Source: Serratia plymuthica NBRC 102599 (lineage in GTDB: Bacteria > Pseudomonadota > Gammaproteobacteria > Enterobacterales > Enterobacteriaceae). Taken from it: DNA of 64,000 nucleotides. The DNA lies in contig NZ_BCTU01000001.1 in the NCBI RefSeq assembly GCF_001590925.1, forward strand, positions 310,001 through 374,000, read 5' to 3'. Under the pieces are notes generated by a model. It saw nothing but the letters and a program-made list of their open reading frames with translations. It was not told the origin of the DNA and searched no databases. Shown here piece after piece: positions 42,741-51,848 of this stretch (its first letter is position 1; the number at the start of each line of letters is the position of its first letter). Both the position numbers and the translations under genes were made by a program.

Positions 42741-43337
42741 TCAGGTGATCCTGTTAATCGCGTGAATAAATCGCATGATCTCCTCATAGGCTGCGCGTTT
42801 TAGCGTTGCGGAGACCGTGGATGCGGCTTTATGCAGTTTCTCGGCCACTTCCAGGTTGGTGGCGGCAAACATCCGCGCCTGCACTATCTGCGCCTCGGTC
42901 TGCGACAGACGGCCAATGACATGATCTAACATTGGCAACAGATCGCTGACAATGGCATTCGTCTCGGCATTGTCATTTTTCAGAGCCAGCCTGCAATTTT
43001 TATCCAGGCTGTCCAGCGCGTGGCCGGAATTCACAAAGGCGCTGGCATAACCGGCCGCTCGCTCCTGGCCGTCTCCCAGGCCTACCGCGATGCGGGCGTC
43101 CCACTGGCCGGCGTCCATTGCTTTGAGTGCGATACGGATATATGCCGCCAGCAGCAGGCCGGATTGCGATTCGGCCACCGCCTGGAAGCCATCGCCGCGG
43201 AAAATCTCGAACCGCTGTATAAGCTTGGCCTGTTGCAGCCGGTTGAGCAGGGCATTTAGCCCGGTAATGTAATTTGCGGTGTCGAATTGCCGGGAGTTGA
43301 CCAGATCGCCGGTGATTACGCTGAGTTGCGTTTGCAT
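42741..43337 (-). CDS. SatD family protein with HTH
   Basis: A 198-residue SatD-type protein (QLSVITGDLVNSRQF, FRGDGFQAVAE, ARIAVGLGDGQE). A C-terminal helix-turn-helix-like end (VAEKLHKAASTVSATLKRAAY) could bind DNA. The three palindromes upstream (43376-43451) are the likely autoregulatory operators. The ATG at 43337 is used because an upstream extension overlaps the first operator. Weak AGAG ribosome site. Confidence 0.7.
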   Translation of the reverse strand: MQTQLSVITGDLVNSRQFDTANYITGLNALLNRLQQAKLIQRFEIFRGDGFQAVAESQSGLLLAAYIRIALKAMDAGQWDARIAVGLGDGQERAAGYASAFVNSGHALDSLDKNCRLALKNDNAETNAIVSDLLPMLDHVIGRLSQTEAQIVQARMFAATNLEVAEKLHKAASTVSATLKRAAYEEIMRFIHAINRIT

Positions 43338-43375
43338 GCTTTTCTCTGCTCTGAAGCGATAATTTACCGTTAAAA

Positions 43376-43451
43376 TTCGCACCTAAATACGAATATGTCA
43401 ATTATTCGTATCTGAATGCGAATTTAGCGTTTATTCGCTTCTAAAGGCGAA
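43376..43451. repeat. Three 18-bp palindromic iterons on an exact 29-bp period
   Basis: TTCGCACCTAAATACGAA (43376), TTCGTATCTGAATGCGAA (43405) and TTCGCTTCTAAAGGCGAA (43434). They share TTCG-N3-CT-N-AA-N2-CGAA and an outer A/T pair, separated by two 11-base spacers. They lie immediately upstream of the SatD gene and end at the stop of the YdcZ-type gene. Likely operator array. Confidence 0.85.
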
Positions 43452-43916
43452 TTATTCGCGCAATTTAAGAACGTTATGGATCAGCGCAATAAGGGGTTTT
43501 TCCCTCCGCGCCAGAGCGACGCCGAGCAGGATCAGCCCGACACCCAAGATCTGCGCACCGACCGGAGCGCCGCTGTCGCGCAGGCGATCGATGACGACGC
43601 CCGCTAACATTTGGCCGCTGATAATCAGCAGTGCGGCGCGCAGAGTGCCAAGGCGCGGCAGCACGTAACTGTTCAGCGCCACGAACAGCGCGCCGATGAC
43701 CCCGCCTAAATAGGCTCCCCACGGGGCGTGACCAAGGGAGAGGCCATTGAACCCGCCGCCTACCGCCAGCAGCAGGCTGAGGAACAAAAAACCGACGATG
43801 TGATTGCAGAGCGAGGCCTGGAAAGCGCCGCGACTTAACGCCAGGCGGCCATTGACCGCGCGGCTGATGCTGATGCAGACGCCATTGAACAGCGCGAGGA
43901 GTACCAAGGTTAGCAT
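43452..43916 (-). CDS. YdcZ/DUF606-type membrane protein, member 1
   Basis: A 154-residue inner membrane protein with about five helices (FNGVCISISRAVNGRLALSRGAFQASL, HIVGFLFLSLLLAVGGG), the half-size DMT type DUF606/YdcZ. It follows another such gene by 5 bases, and the two probably act as a heteromeric transporter. Substrate unknown. Confidence 0.75.
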   Translation of the reverse strand: MLTLVLLALFNGVCISISRAVNGRLALSRGAFQASLCNHIVGFLFLSLLLAVGGGFNGLSLGHAPWGAYLGGVIGALFVALNSYVLPRLGTLRAALLIISGQMLAGVVIDRLRDSGAPVGAQILGVGLILLGVALARREKPLIALIHNVLKLRE

Positions 43917-43921
43917 GGCGG

Positions 43922-44380
43922 TTATCTCAGAAAAATAAGCAGGGCGCAGCCGGCGAGGATCAGCAGCGTGGCGATAATGTCGTTGATGCGCAGGCGGCGT
44001 TGAATGACGCCAAACCAGCCGCGGCTGTCGGAAAGCATGCCGAACAGCACCTGACCGGTAAGCATGAGCGCCAGGCTACCGGCAAGCGCCAGCGGGCTAT
44101 TGACGGTGATGGCGGCCACTATCACGGTCAGGGCACCCGGAATACCGCCCAAATAGGCCCAGCGGGGGGGCGCCGTCGCAGGAGAGAGGGGCGTACGGTG
44201 GCGCAGCAACAACAGCAGCAACAACCAGGCGGCGATCGCGCCAACGCCATGAGCCACCCAGGAAGCGAATAGCGGGCTGTTATAGCTCGCCAGTCCGCTG
44301 TTGACGCTGATCATCAGGGCCAGCAAAGCACCGGCGGCTAACGCCAGCAAAGGATCGGAGAAACGTCCGCGTATCATCAT
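43922..44380 (-). CDS. YdcZ/DUF606-type membrane protein, member 2
   Basis: A 152-residue protein with about five helices, again of DUF606 type (VNSGLASYNSPLFASWVAHG, YLGGIPGALTVIVAAI). The tandem of two half-size proteins is the usual arrangement. The divergent LysR at 44482 is the probable regulator. Confidence 0.75.
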   Translation of the reverse strand: MMIRGRFSDPLLALAAGALLALMISVNSGLASYNSPLFASWVAHGVGAIAAWLLLLLLLRHRTPLSPATAPPRWAYLGGIPGALTVIVAAITVNSPLALAGSLALMLTGQVLFGMLSDSRGWFGVIQRRLRINDIIATLLILAGCALLIFLR

Positions 44381-44443
44381 GTCAGGTTCCCTTTTTACAG
44401 TGACGAACAGCCTACATTGTTTTTGTTATCGTCATAATCCACT

Positions 44444-44461
44444 ACAATGGAAACTCATTGT
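44444..44461. promoter_or_regulatory. Inverted repeat in the YdcZ-pair/lysR gap
   Basis: ACAATG-GAAACT-CATTGT, perfect, lying 20 bases before the LysR start. A further CATTGT lies at 44415, and TTATCGTC/GACGATAA (44426, 44474) flank it. Candidate LysR operator. Confidence 0.5.
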
Positions 44462-44481
44462 TGAGTAAAAGTTGACGATAA

Positions 44482-45402
44482 ATGACCGATAATTTTGCGG
44501 CTATCCCGTTGTTTGTAGCGGTAGTGGAATGCGGCAGTTTTTCAGCGGCCGGCCAGCGGCTGGGCATTACCAAGTCTGCGGTAAGTAAACGCATTACCCA
44601 ACTGGAAGGCTCGCTGGGCGTGCAGTTGCTGCATCGCACCACCCGCAGCCTGAGCCTGACCGAAGCGGGCGAGCAGTATTTTGGTTATGCGCGGAACGCC
44701 TGTGCGGTGGCGCAGGAAGGGGAAGACGCCATCACGCGATTGCAGGGGCAGCCGCAGGGCATTTTGCGGCTCAGCGTGCCGATGGTGTTCGGCCGTTTGC
44801 ACATTGCGCCGTTGATTCCGGTTTTTTTGGCCGCCTGCCCGGAGGTGGAAATCAATATGATGATGGACGATAAGCTGGTCGATCTGGTGGAGGGGGGCTA
44901 TGACCTGGCGATCCGCATTGGCCGGCTTGCCGATTCGAGCCTGATTGCCCGGCGTATCGCGCCTTGCTACAGCGTATTGTGCGCTGCGCCGGCTTATCTG
45001 ACGCGCTGCGGCACGCCAAAGGATCTGGTGCAGTTGGCGCAGCATAACTGCCTGTTTTACAGCTACTACCGTGCTGGCAGCGAATGGCAGTTTCAGGGGC
45101 CTGAAGGGGCGGTACGTTTTCAGCCGAGAGGGAATTACCAGGTGAATAACAGTGAGGCGCTACGTGAAGCGTTGCTCGCCGGCCTGGGTGTTTGTCAGAT
45201 GCCGACCTTTATCGTCGGAGACGATCTTGCGCAGGGGCGGCTGATCGAACTGTTGCCGGATCACAAGCTGCCGGAACACGCGATTTATGCCGTGTACCCG
45301 GAACGCAAACACGTGCCGGCGAAAGTCATGGCCTTTGTCGATTTCCTGCTGGCACACTTGGGTGGGGAACGGCCTTATTGGGACGTTCAACGTCAGACAT
45401 GA
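44482..45402 (+). CDS. LysR-family regulator
   Basis: A 306-residue LTTR (AIPLFVAVVECGSFSAAGQR, SAVSKRITQLEGSLGVQLLHR). Divergent from the YdcZ-type pair, with an inverted repeat between, so control of the transporter is likely. Full length. Confidence 0.86.
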   Translation: MTDNFAAIPLFVAVVECGSFSAAGQRLGITKSAVSKRITQLEGSLGVQLLHRTTRSLSLTEAGEQYFGYARNACAVAQEGEDAITRLQGQPQGILRLSVPMVFGRLHIAPLIPVFLAACPEVEINMMMDDKLVDLVEGGYDLAIRIGRLADSSLIARRIAPCYSVLCAAPAYLTRCGTPKDLVQLAQHNCLFYSYYRAGSEWQFQGPEGAVRFQPRGNYQVNNSEALREALLAGLGVCQMPTFIVGDDLAQGRLIELLPDHKLPEHAIYAVYPERKHVPAKVMAFVDFLLAHLGGERPYWDVQRQT

Positions 45403-45473
45403 AAGCGCATTGTCATTCAGCCGGGAATACGCACGCCTGTTTGGCATGCCACCGGCGAAGGCTGAGGTGGGGT

Positions 45474-45653
45474 TTAAAAGCTTTTTACCAACACTTCGCG
45501 CGGTTGCTCGGCGCCGTGCTTCAGCAAGTATTCAAAAGATCTTTCGCTGCTTTTCAACTGCTGCAGAAATTCTTGCGGCGACAGATCGTGTTTTTTGCCG
45601 CTCATATAAGCCAGCGCCAGTTCTTTTGCCTGATAGCGTGAGAAATTGTACAT
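45474..45653 (-). CDS. Small soluble protein, 59 residues
   Basis: A 59-residue charged helical protein (MYNFSRYQAKELALAYMSGK, then LSPQEFLQQLKSSERSF and EVLVKSF). GGGGG lies 6 bases before the ATG. No family recognised. Convergent with the LysR gene; upstream is ybdK on the same strand. Confidence 0.55.
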   Translation of the reverse strand: MYNFSRYQAKELALAYMSGKKHDLSPQEFLQQLKSSERSFEYLLKHGAEQPREVLVKSF

Positions 45654-45774
45654 CGTGCCCCCGGTGAGAATAAATGGTGTTTTGTTAAGGCTGATTGTAG
45701 GGGAATAGCACGTAATGAACAGTCGCTTTGGCGTATGGAATCGATAGCTGAAACCTGTGTGGTGGTGAGCCGTT

Positions 45775-46884
45775 TTAATGCGGCGGCTGCAACAGTTCGT
45801 GGCAGAGTTGTTTGATCACTTCCTTTTGCTGCAGGCCGTTATGCCGCAGGCGGCGTATGCGGTCCGCATCGTTCAGCGCGATCTTGACGTAATGCTCAAC
45901 ATCATCGAGCAGCGCGTTTTCTTCGCTGTTTTGCACGCCAGGCCGAAGGGCGACGAGTGTGGCCAGCATATGCGATGTCAGGCTGCAGCGGCGCAGCGTG
46001 GCGGGATCCACATAGTCGGCGCCAAAGCCGTGGCGGCAGGCATTGATCTTGTTGTAGTTGGTAAAGGCGACATATTCCGCAACAACCCTTTGTCTGTTAT
46101 CCAACAGGTATCTGGCCAGCAGCCGGCAGTAACCGGCTAATGTGGCCGCATGGTGAATATGCAACGGCGTATCGCAGACCCTGACTTCCACCGTACCTAA
46201 CTCCGGTTTTGGACGCACGTCCCAATAAATATCCTTGATACCTTCAATCACCCCGGCACTGGTAAGTCTTTCATAATAAACAGTGAATTCGTCCCAATTA
46301 TAGATTTGCTCAAGGCAGCCGTAGTTGGGGAAAGAGTTTTGTGCGCTGAAACGGGAACTGGCAAACAGGGTATCGACGCCCTGGTAGAGTGGCGAAGAGG
46401 CGCTCAAGGCAATCAGATGCGGCAAATAGGGCGTCATGGCATGGCACAGATACATAGCCTCGTCACCGTCGTTGACACCGATATGGATATGTTGGCCGAA
46501 CACGCAGGCCAGCTTGGAGAGGTAGCCAAAGCGGCTGGCCAGCAATGTGTAGCGTTCGGAGTCGGTAATGACCTGTTGACGCCAGTCGTTGCTCAGATGG
46601 CGGCCTCCACCGCAGACGTCGCAATCAATGCGCTGTGCGCTTGCGCGTATCTTCCCGGTCAGCTCGTTCAGCTCTGCCAACAGTTCGCCGATATCGGTAT
46701 GCACCGAACTGTTTAACTCCACCATCGATTTGGTCAGCTCGTGCTTGACGCGTTTTTTGTCGTCGACATCCACCACCACCCGGTCGGCCTTGTGCGACAG
46801 ATCGTAGCTGTCATTGTCCACCAGTTGCAGTTCTATCTCCGTGCCAAGGGTAAGCCTTTCCGAACATTTGAAGGGTAGCGACAT
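45775..46884 (-). CDS. ybdK: YbdK carboxylate-amine ligase (GCS2 type)
   Basis: A 369-residue glutamate-cysteine ligase-like enzyme. It has GTEIELQLVDNDSYDL, ELTKSMVELNSSVH, VFGQHIHIGVNDGDEAM and WDVRPKPELGTVEVRVCDTP, matching YbdK. E. coli YbdK has weak glutamate-cysteine ligase activity. Start at 46884 chosen by a GGAG at 7-base spacing. Monocistronic. Confidence 0.88.
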   Translation of the reverse strand: MSLPFKCSERLTLGTEIELQLVDNDSYDLSHKADRVVVDVDDKKRVKHELTKSMVELNSSVHTDIGELLAELNELTGKIRASAQRIDCDVCGGGRHLSNDWRQQVITDSERYTLLASRFGYLSKLACVFGQHIHIGVNDGDEAMYLCHAMTPYLPHLIALSASSPLYQGVDTLFASSRFSAQNSFPNYGCLEQIYNWDEFTVYYERLTSAGVIEGIKDIYWDVRPKPELGTVEVRVCDTPLHIHHAATLAGYCRLLARYLLDNRQRVVAEYVAFTNYNKINACRHGFGADYVDPATLRRCSLTSHMLATLVALRPGVQNSEENALLDDVEHYVKIALNDADRIRRLRHNGLQQKEVIKQLCHELLQPPH

Positions 46885-47049
46885 CACACATCTCCAAAAC
46901 TGCGGCGGTGTACTCAGTATAGTGCGTCAGTAGGGCCTTGACGTTCGCGGATGCTTTGTAAAAGGGCTATTATATTTGATTATCCATATGTGTTGTTGAC
47001 ATCGCCCGGCTGCGAATTATGATGGGGGTTATCATTCGGAGAGAAATCT

Positions 47050-47388
47050 ATGCCATCACTGACACCGCTGAAACTGTTTAAAAATCTGTCGGACGACACC
47101 CGGTTGCACCTGGTGTTATTGTTGCGCCAGGCAGGGGAACTGTGCGTATGCGAGCTGTCCGGTGCGTTAGACGAGTCGCAGCCCAAAATTTCCCGTCATC
47201 TCGCTATGCTGCGTGAAAGCGGCCTGTTGCTCGATCGCCGTGAAGGTAAGTGGATCTATTACCGGTTGTCACCGCATATGCCGGCCTGGGCTGCGGCGAT
47301 TATCGATCAAGCCTGGCTCAGCCAGCAGCAACGGTTCAGCGAACTGGCGCAGCAAGCCGCAGCGGGTGGCCGGGCGCTTTGCCGGTAA
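47050..47388 (+). CDS. arsR: ArsR, arsenite-responsive repressor
   Basis: A 112-residue ArsR/SmtB repressor. The As(III)-binding cysteine pair is in ELCVCEL, followed by the HTH SQPKISRHLAMLRESGLLL and the wing DRREGKWIYYRL. It represses the arsRBC operon until arsenite or antimonite binds. An AT-rich region with ATTTGATTATCCATATGTG (about 46974-46992) may be its operator. Confidence 0.93.
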   Translation: MPSLTPLKLFKNLSDDTRLHLVLLLRQAGELCVCELSGALDESQPKISRHLAMLRESGLLLDRREGKWIYYRLSPHMPAWAAAIIDQAWLSQQQRFSELAQQAAAGGRALCR

Positions 47389-47460
47389 CGTTAAAAAAAT
47401 TTGTTTTTATATATTCGAAAAAACATATGTATTTGTGGCGTGATGCGCCAGGGAGCGATG

Positions 47461-48744
47461 ATGGTACTGGCTGGGGCAATTTTTATTCTGACACTCATTT
47501 TGGTGATCTGGCAGCCAAAAGGGTTGGGCATTGGCTGGAGCGCCTCGCTCGGGGCGGTGCTGGCGCTGCTGACTGGCGTGGTGCATCCCGCTGATATTCC
47601 GCTGGTTTGGCACATTGTCTGGAACGCCACGGCGACCTTTATCGCGGTGATCGTCATCAGCCTGTTGCTGGATGAATCCGGTTTCTTTGAGTGGGCGGCG
47701 TTGCACGTTGCGCGCTGGGGCAAGGGCAAAGGGCGGTGGTTGTTCACCTATATTGTGTTGCTGGGGGCCAGCGTGGCAGCGCTGTTCGCCAACGACGGCG
47801 CGGCGCTGATCCTTACGCCGATTGTGATTGCGATGCTGCTGGCCTTGGGGTTCAGCTCGGGCGCCACGCTGGCGTTCGTGATGGCGGCGGGATTTATTGC
47901 CGACACAGCCAGCCTGCCGCTGGTGGTCTCTAATCTGGTGAACATCGTCTCGGCGGATTTTTTCAAGCTGAGCTTTACTCAGTATGCCGCCGTGATGGTG
48001 CCGGTGGACATTGCCGCCATTGTCGCAACGTTGGTGATGCTGCACCTGTATTTTCGCAAGGATATTCCGGTGAGCTATGATCTGGCGCTGCTGCGACCGC
48101 CACGCGAGGCGATCCACGATTTACCGACCTTTAAAGCCGGTTGGGGTGTGCTGGCCTTGCTGCTGGTGGGTTTCTTTGGCCTGGAGCCGCTTGGCGTACC
48201 GGTCAGCCTGGTCGCCGCCGTGGGGGCGTTGATCCTGCTGGCAGTGGCGAAAAGGGGGCATGCGATTGATACCGGTAAAGTGTTGCGTGGTGCGCCCTGG
48301 CAGATCGTGGTTTTCTCGTTGGGCATGTACCTGGTGGTCTACGGCCTGCGCAACGCGGGATTAACCGACCTGCTGTCCGGTATGCTGGATAGCCTGGCCG
48401 AGCGGGGGCTGTGGGTGGCCACGTTGGGGACCGGCTTTCTGGCGGCGTTCTTGTCTTCGATCATGAATAACATGCCGACGGTGCTGGTGGGTGCGCTGTC
48501 GATCGACGGCAGCAACGCGGACGGCGTGATCAAGCAGGCGATGATTTACGCCAACGTAATAGGCAGCGATCTGGGGCCGAAAATTACCCCGATCGGCAGC
48601 CTGGCTACGCTGCTGTGGCTGCATGTGCTGTCGCAGAAAAATATCGTCATCACCTGGGGATATTACTTCCGGGTGGGGATAGTGATGACACTTCCGGTGT
48701 TGTTTGTCGCGTTGGCCGCTCTGGCCCTGCGCCTGTCGCTTTAG
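47461..48744 (+). CDS. arsB: ArsB, arsenite efflux pump
   Basis: A 427-residue arsenite antiporter with 11-12 helices ([54 protein letters not shown]). It is nearly collinear with E. coli ArsB. It expels arsenite with the proton gradient. Start at 47461 suits the GGAG ribosome site; upstream in-frame extension rejected. Followed by arsC in 20 bases. Confidence 0.95.
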   Translation: MVLAGAIFILTLILVIWQPKGLGIGWSASLGAVLALLTGVVHPADIPLVWHIVWNATATFIAVIVISLLLDESGFFEWAALHVARWGKGKGRWLFTYIVLLGASVAALFANDGAALILTPIVIAMLLALGFSSGATLAFVMAAGFIADTASLPLVVSNLVNIVSADFFKLSFTQYAAVMVPVDIAAIVATLVMLHLYFRKDIPVSYDLALLRPPREAIHDLPTFKAGWGVLALLLVGFFGLEPLGVPVSLVAAVGALILLAVAKRGHAIDTGKVLRGAPWQIVVFSLGMYLVVYGLRNAGLTDLLSGMLDSLAERGLWVATLGTGFLAAFLSSIMNNMPTVLVGALSIDGSNADGVIKQAMIYANVIGSDLGPKITPIGSLATLLWLHVLSQKNIVITWGYYFRVGIVMTLPVLFVALAALALRLSL

Positions 48745-48764
48745 TGTTAACAAGAGAGAACCCC

Positions 48765-49196
48765 ATGAGCCAGATAACCATTTACCATAACCCGGCCTGC
48801 GGCACCTCGCGCAATACGCTGGCATTGATCCGTAACAGCGGCGTGGAGCCTGCGGTGATCTTGTATCTGGAGACGCCGCCCAGCCGTGACCAATTGGTCA
48901 AACTGATTGCCGATATGGGCATTTCCGTGCGCGAGTTGCTGCGCAAAAACGTCGAACCTTACCAACAACTGGGGCTGACGGACGCACAGTGGAGCGATGC
49001 TCAACTGATCGACTTTATGTTGCAGCAGCCGATTTTGATTAACCGGCCGATAGTAGTGACGCCGTTAGGCACGCGGCTGTGCCGTCCGTCGGAGGCGGTG
49101 CTGGATATCCTGCCGGATCCCCAGCAGGGTCCGTTCAGCAAAGAAGACGGCGAGCCGGTGATTGATGCGCAGGGGCAACGAATCACGGGAAAATGA
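48765..49196 (+). CDS. arsC: ArsC, glutaredoxin-dependent arsenate reductase
   Basis: A 143-residue reductase. The catalytic cysteine is in YHNPACGTSRNTLALIRN, followed by YLETPPSRDQL and the arsenate-binding arginine region NRPIVVTPLGTRLCRPSE. It reduces arsenate to arsenite for export by ArsB. ATG follows AAGAGAG. Last gene of arsRBC. Confidence 0.95.
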   Translation: MSQITIYHNPACGTSRNTLALIRNSGVEPAVILYLETPPSRDQLVKLIADMGISVRELLRKNVEPYQQLGLTDAQWSDAQLIDFMLQQPILINRPIVVTPLGTRLCRPSEAVLDILPDPQQGPFSKEDGEPVIDAQGQRITGK

Positions 49197-49212
49197 CAGG
49201 CCCGCCGGCCCG

Positions 49213-49980
49213 TCAATCCTTCTCGGTGAGGAACTCGATAACGCTTTGGCCGAACGCTTCCGCGCAGGCCACGTTGGAAATATGCGAGGCCGGCAAGACG
49301 CTTAACCGGGCATGCGGCGCGTTGGCGACCAAAAATTCGGCGTCCGCCACGGTGGTGACCGGATCATGCTCCCCCGCAATGACCAACATCGGCCGCGGCA
49401 TCTGGCGGGTTTGGTCACGAAGATCGGCCTGCGCCAGTGCATCGCAGCAGGCTGCGTAACCGGCGGCGTCGCCTGCTGCCAGCCCGTCAACCAGCGCAGC
49501 AACCTGCTGCGGCGAGCGCTGCAAAAAGGCTTCGGTGAACCAGCGTGAAGGGGATGCGGCGGCCACCGCCGCCAACCCCTCGCAACGCACTTGTTGCGCA
49601 CGCAACTGCCAGCCTTCAGCGCTGCCGATGCGCGCGGCGGTATTCGCCACCACCAGGCGATCGATGCGTTGCGGGTGGTAGCGGTTGAGCCACAGCCCGG
49701 TCAGCCCGCCCATCGAAATGCCGCAAAAGTGGGCGCTTGGCGCACCCAGCCGGTCGAGCAGGGCGACAACGTCATTGCCCAGCGTTTCCAGCCGCAGCGG
49801 GGTTTCCGGCAAGGGGGTTGCACCGTGGCCGCGTTGGTTGTAGCGCAACACGCGAAAGTGTTCGCACCATGCCGGCAACTGCGCCTGCCACATGTCGAAG
49901 GTGGTGCCGAGCGAGTTGGACAGCACCAACAGCGGCGCACCTGCGCGGCCATCGAGGCGATAGTCGATGGCCATATTCAT
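49213..49980 (-). CDS. pcaD: PcaD, 3-oxoadipate enol-lactonase
   Basis: A 255-residue alpha/beta hydrolase. The nucleophile elbow is CGISMGGLTGLW, with Asp in GEHDPVTTV and His in PASHISNVA. It hydrolyses 3-oxoadipate enol-lactone in the beta-ketoadipate pathway. The ATG at 49980 overlaps the pcaF stop (ATGA); a Met two codons later is possible. No pcaC fusion. Confidence 0.9.
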   Translation of the reverse strand: MNMAIDYRLDGRAGAPLLVLSNSLGTTFDMWQAQLPAWCEHFRVLRYNQRGHGATPLPETPLRLETLGNDVVALLDRLGAPSAHFCGISMGGLTGLWLNRYHPQRIDRLVVANTAARIGSAEGWQLRAQQVRCEGLAAVAAASPSRWFTEAFLQRSPQQVAALVDGLAAGDAAGYAACCDALAQADLRDQTRQMPRPMLVIAGEHDPVTTVADAEFLVANAPHARLSVLPASHISNVACAEAFGQSVIEFLTEKD

Positions 49981-51179
49981 ACCCGCTCGATGATCAGCGC
50001 AATACCTTGGCCAACGCCGATGCACATGGTGCATAACCCGTAGCGTCCCCGTGTTTTCTGCAATTGCCAGGCGGCGTTCATCACCAGCCTGCCACCGGAA
50101 GCACCCAGCGGATGGCCCAGCGCAATCGCGCCGCCGTTTGGGTTCACCTGTGCGGCGTCGTCACTCAGTCCCAGCTCACGAGTCACCGCCAGCGCCTGCG
50201 CTGCAAAGGCTTCGTTAAGTTCGATAACGTCCATTTGATCGAGCGTCAGACCGGCGATTTTCAGCACTTTGCGCACCGCCTCTGTCGGCGCAAAGCCCAT
50301 AATCGAAGGTTCAATGCCGGTCACGGCGCTGGCGACAATGCGCGCCATTGGCTCCAAGCCGTGGCGGGTTACTCCGCGCTCTCCGGCCAGCAACAGTGCG
50401 CAGGCACCGTCGTTCAGCCCGGAGGCATTACCGGCGGTGACGGTACCTTGCGGATTAACTACCGGTTTCAACTTCGCCAGTGCCTCGAGCGTAGTGGCGC
50501 GCGGATGTTCATCCTGGCGGAACAGCAGTGGGTCGCCTTTTTTCTGCGCCAGACTGACTTCGATCAGTTGCTCGGCAAAGAAACCGCTTTCCTGGGCCGC
50601 TGCGGTGCGTTGCTGGCTGCGCAGGGCGAAAGCATCCTGATCCTGGCGGCTAATGCCAAACTTCAGGGCTACGTTTTCAGCGGTCTGCGGCATAGAGTCC
50701 ACGCCGTATTGCGCCTGCATTTGCGGATTGATAAACCGCCAGCCCATGGTGGTGTCTTCTATTTTCATCGCCCGGCTAAAGGCGCTCTCCGCTTTGCCCA
50801 TCACAAACGGCGCCCGCGACATGCTTTCCACGCCACCGGCAATCATCAGCTCACTTTCACCTGTCTTGATGGCGCGGGCCGCCATCGCCACAGCATCCAG
50901 GCTGGAGCCGCACAGACGATTGAGGGTGCAACCGGGGATCTGCACCGGCAGGCCGGCCAGCAGCAGCGCCATGCGTGCTACGTTGCGGTTATCTTCTCCC
51001 GCCTGGTTGGCGCAGCCGAGCAACACGTCGTCTACCGCGCTCCAGTCAAGCTGCGGGTGGCGCGCCTGTAGCGCTTTCAGCGGCAGGGCGGCCAGATCGT
51101 CGGCGCGGACAGTGGCGAGACTGCCGTTCAGACGGCCAAAAGGCGTACGAACGGCGTCACACAGATAGGCTGGATTCAT
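49977..51179 (-). CDS. pcaF: PcaF, beta-ketoadipyl-CoA thiolase
   Basis: A 400-residue thiolase. The acyl cysteine is in [15 protein letters not shown]. The His is in [16 protein letters not shown] and the second Cys is in [11 protein letters not shown]. It cleaves 3-oxoadipyl-CoA to succinyl-CoA and acetyl-CoA. The same reaction ends the phenylacetate pathway, so this complete gene can replace the degraded paaJ at 7907. It overlaps pcaJ by 23 bases. Confidence 0.94.
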   Translation of the reverse strand: MNPAYLCDAVRTPFGRLNGSLATVRADDLAALPLKALQARHPQLDWSAVDDVLLGCANQAGEDNRNVARMALLLAGLPVQIPGCTLNRLCGSSLDAVAMAARAIKTGESELMIAGGVESMSRAPFVMGKAESAFSRAMKIEDTTMGWRFINPQMQAQYGVDSMPQTAENVALKFGISRQDQDAFALRSQQRTAAAQESGFFAEQLIEVSLAQKKGDPLLFRQDEHPRATTLEALAKLKPVVNPQGTVTAGNASGLNDGACALLLAGERGVTRHGLEPMARIVASAVTGIEPSIMGFAPTEAVRKVLKIAGLTLDQMDVIELNEAFAAQALAVTRELGLSDDAAQVNPNGGAIALGHPLGASGGRLVMNAAWQLQKTRGRYGLCTMCIGVGQGIALIIERV

Positions 51180-51837
51180 GCGTTGGTTCTCCGTGCTGAA
51201 GGACAAAGGTCAACTCGACCGGGGTGACTTCCTGTAATTGCTGCGGGGTCAGCCCGCCGAATATTTCGCGTACCACCAGGCCCTGAGGCGTAACGTCCAT
51301 CACTGCCAGATCGCTGTAGATGCGGTCAATGCAGCCGACGCCGGTCAGAGGATAGGTACAGTGGCGGACAATCTTGCATTCGCCTTTTTTGGTCAGATGC
51401 TCGGTCATCACAAAGACCTGGCGTGCGCCAATCGCCAAATCCATCGCGCCGCCGACTGCCGGAATGGCCCCCGGTGCGCCGGTGCTCCAGTTGGCCAGAT
51501 CGCCCTGTTCGGAGACCTGATAAGCACCCAGTACGCAGATATCCAGGTGGCCGCCGCGCATCATGGCGAAAGAGTCGCCGTGATGGAAAAAGCAACCGCC
51601 TTTCAGCAGTGTGACCGGCTGTTTGCCGGCGTTGATCAGATCAGGATCCTCCAGCCCCTCTGCCGGTGCAGGGCCCATGCCGAGGATGCCGTTTTCGCTG
51701 TGCAGGAAAATTTCTTTGTCCGTCGGCAGGTAGTTGGCGATCTGCGTCGGGATGCCGATGCCCAGATTCACATAGGCGCCTTCCGGGATGTCGCGCGCAA
51801 TGCGCTCGGCCAACTGCTGATGAGTGAGTTTTGACAT
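51157..51837 (-). CDS. pcaJ: PcaJ, 3-oxoadipate CoA-transferase subunit B
   Basis: A 226-residue class I CoA-transferase beta subunit. The catalytic glutamate is in HSENGILGMGP, preceded by VNLGIGIPTQIANYLP. It transfers CoA from succinyl-CoA to 3-oxoadipate together with PcaI. The gene starts 11 bases after pcaI. Confidence 0.93.
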   Translation of the reverse strand: MSKLTHQQLAERIARDIPEGAYVNLGIGIPTQIANYLPTDKEIFLHSENGILGMGPAPAEGLEDPDLINAGKQPVTLLKGGCFFHHGDSFAMMRGGHLDICVLGAYQVSEQGDLANWSTGAPGAIPAVGGAMDLAIGARQVFVMTEHLTKKGECKIVRHCTYPLTGVGCIDRIYSDLAVMDVTPQGLVVREIFGGLTPQQLQEVTPVELTFVLQHGEPTHESSLSV

Positions 51838-51848
51838 AAGTCCGTTCC

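Noticed and set aside
43376-43451. CRISPR-like array
   Set aside because: Only three 18-bp units with 11-base spacers and no cas genes; palindromic operator array fits better.
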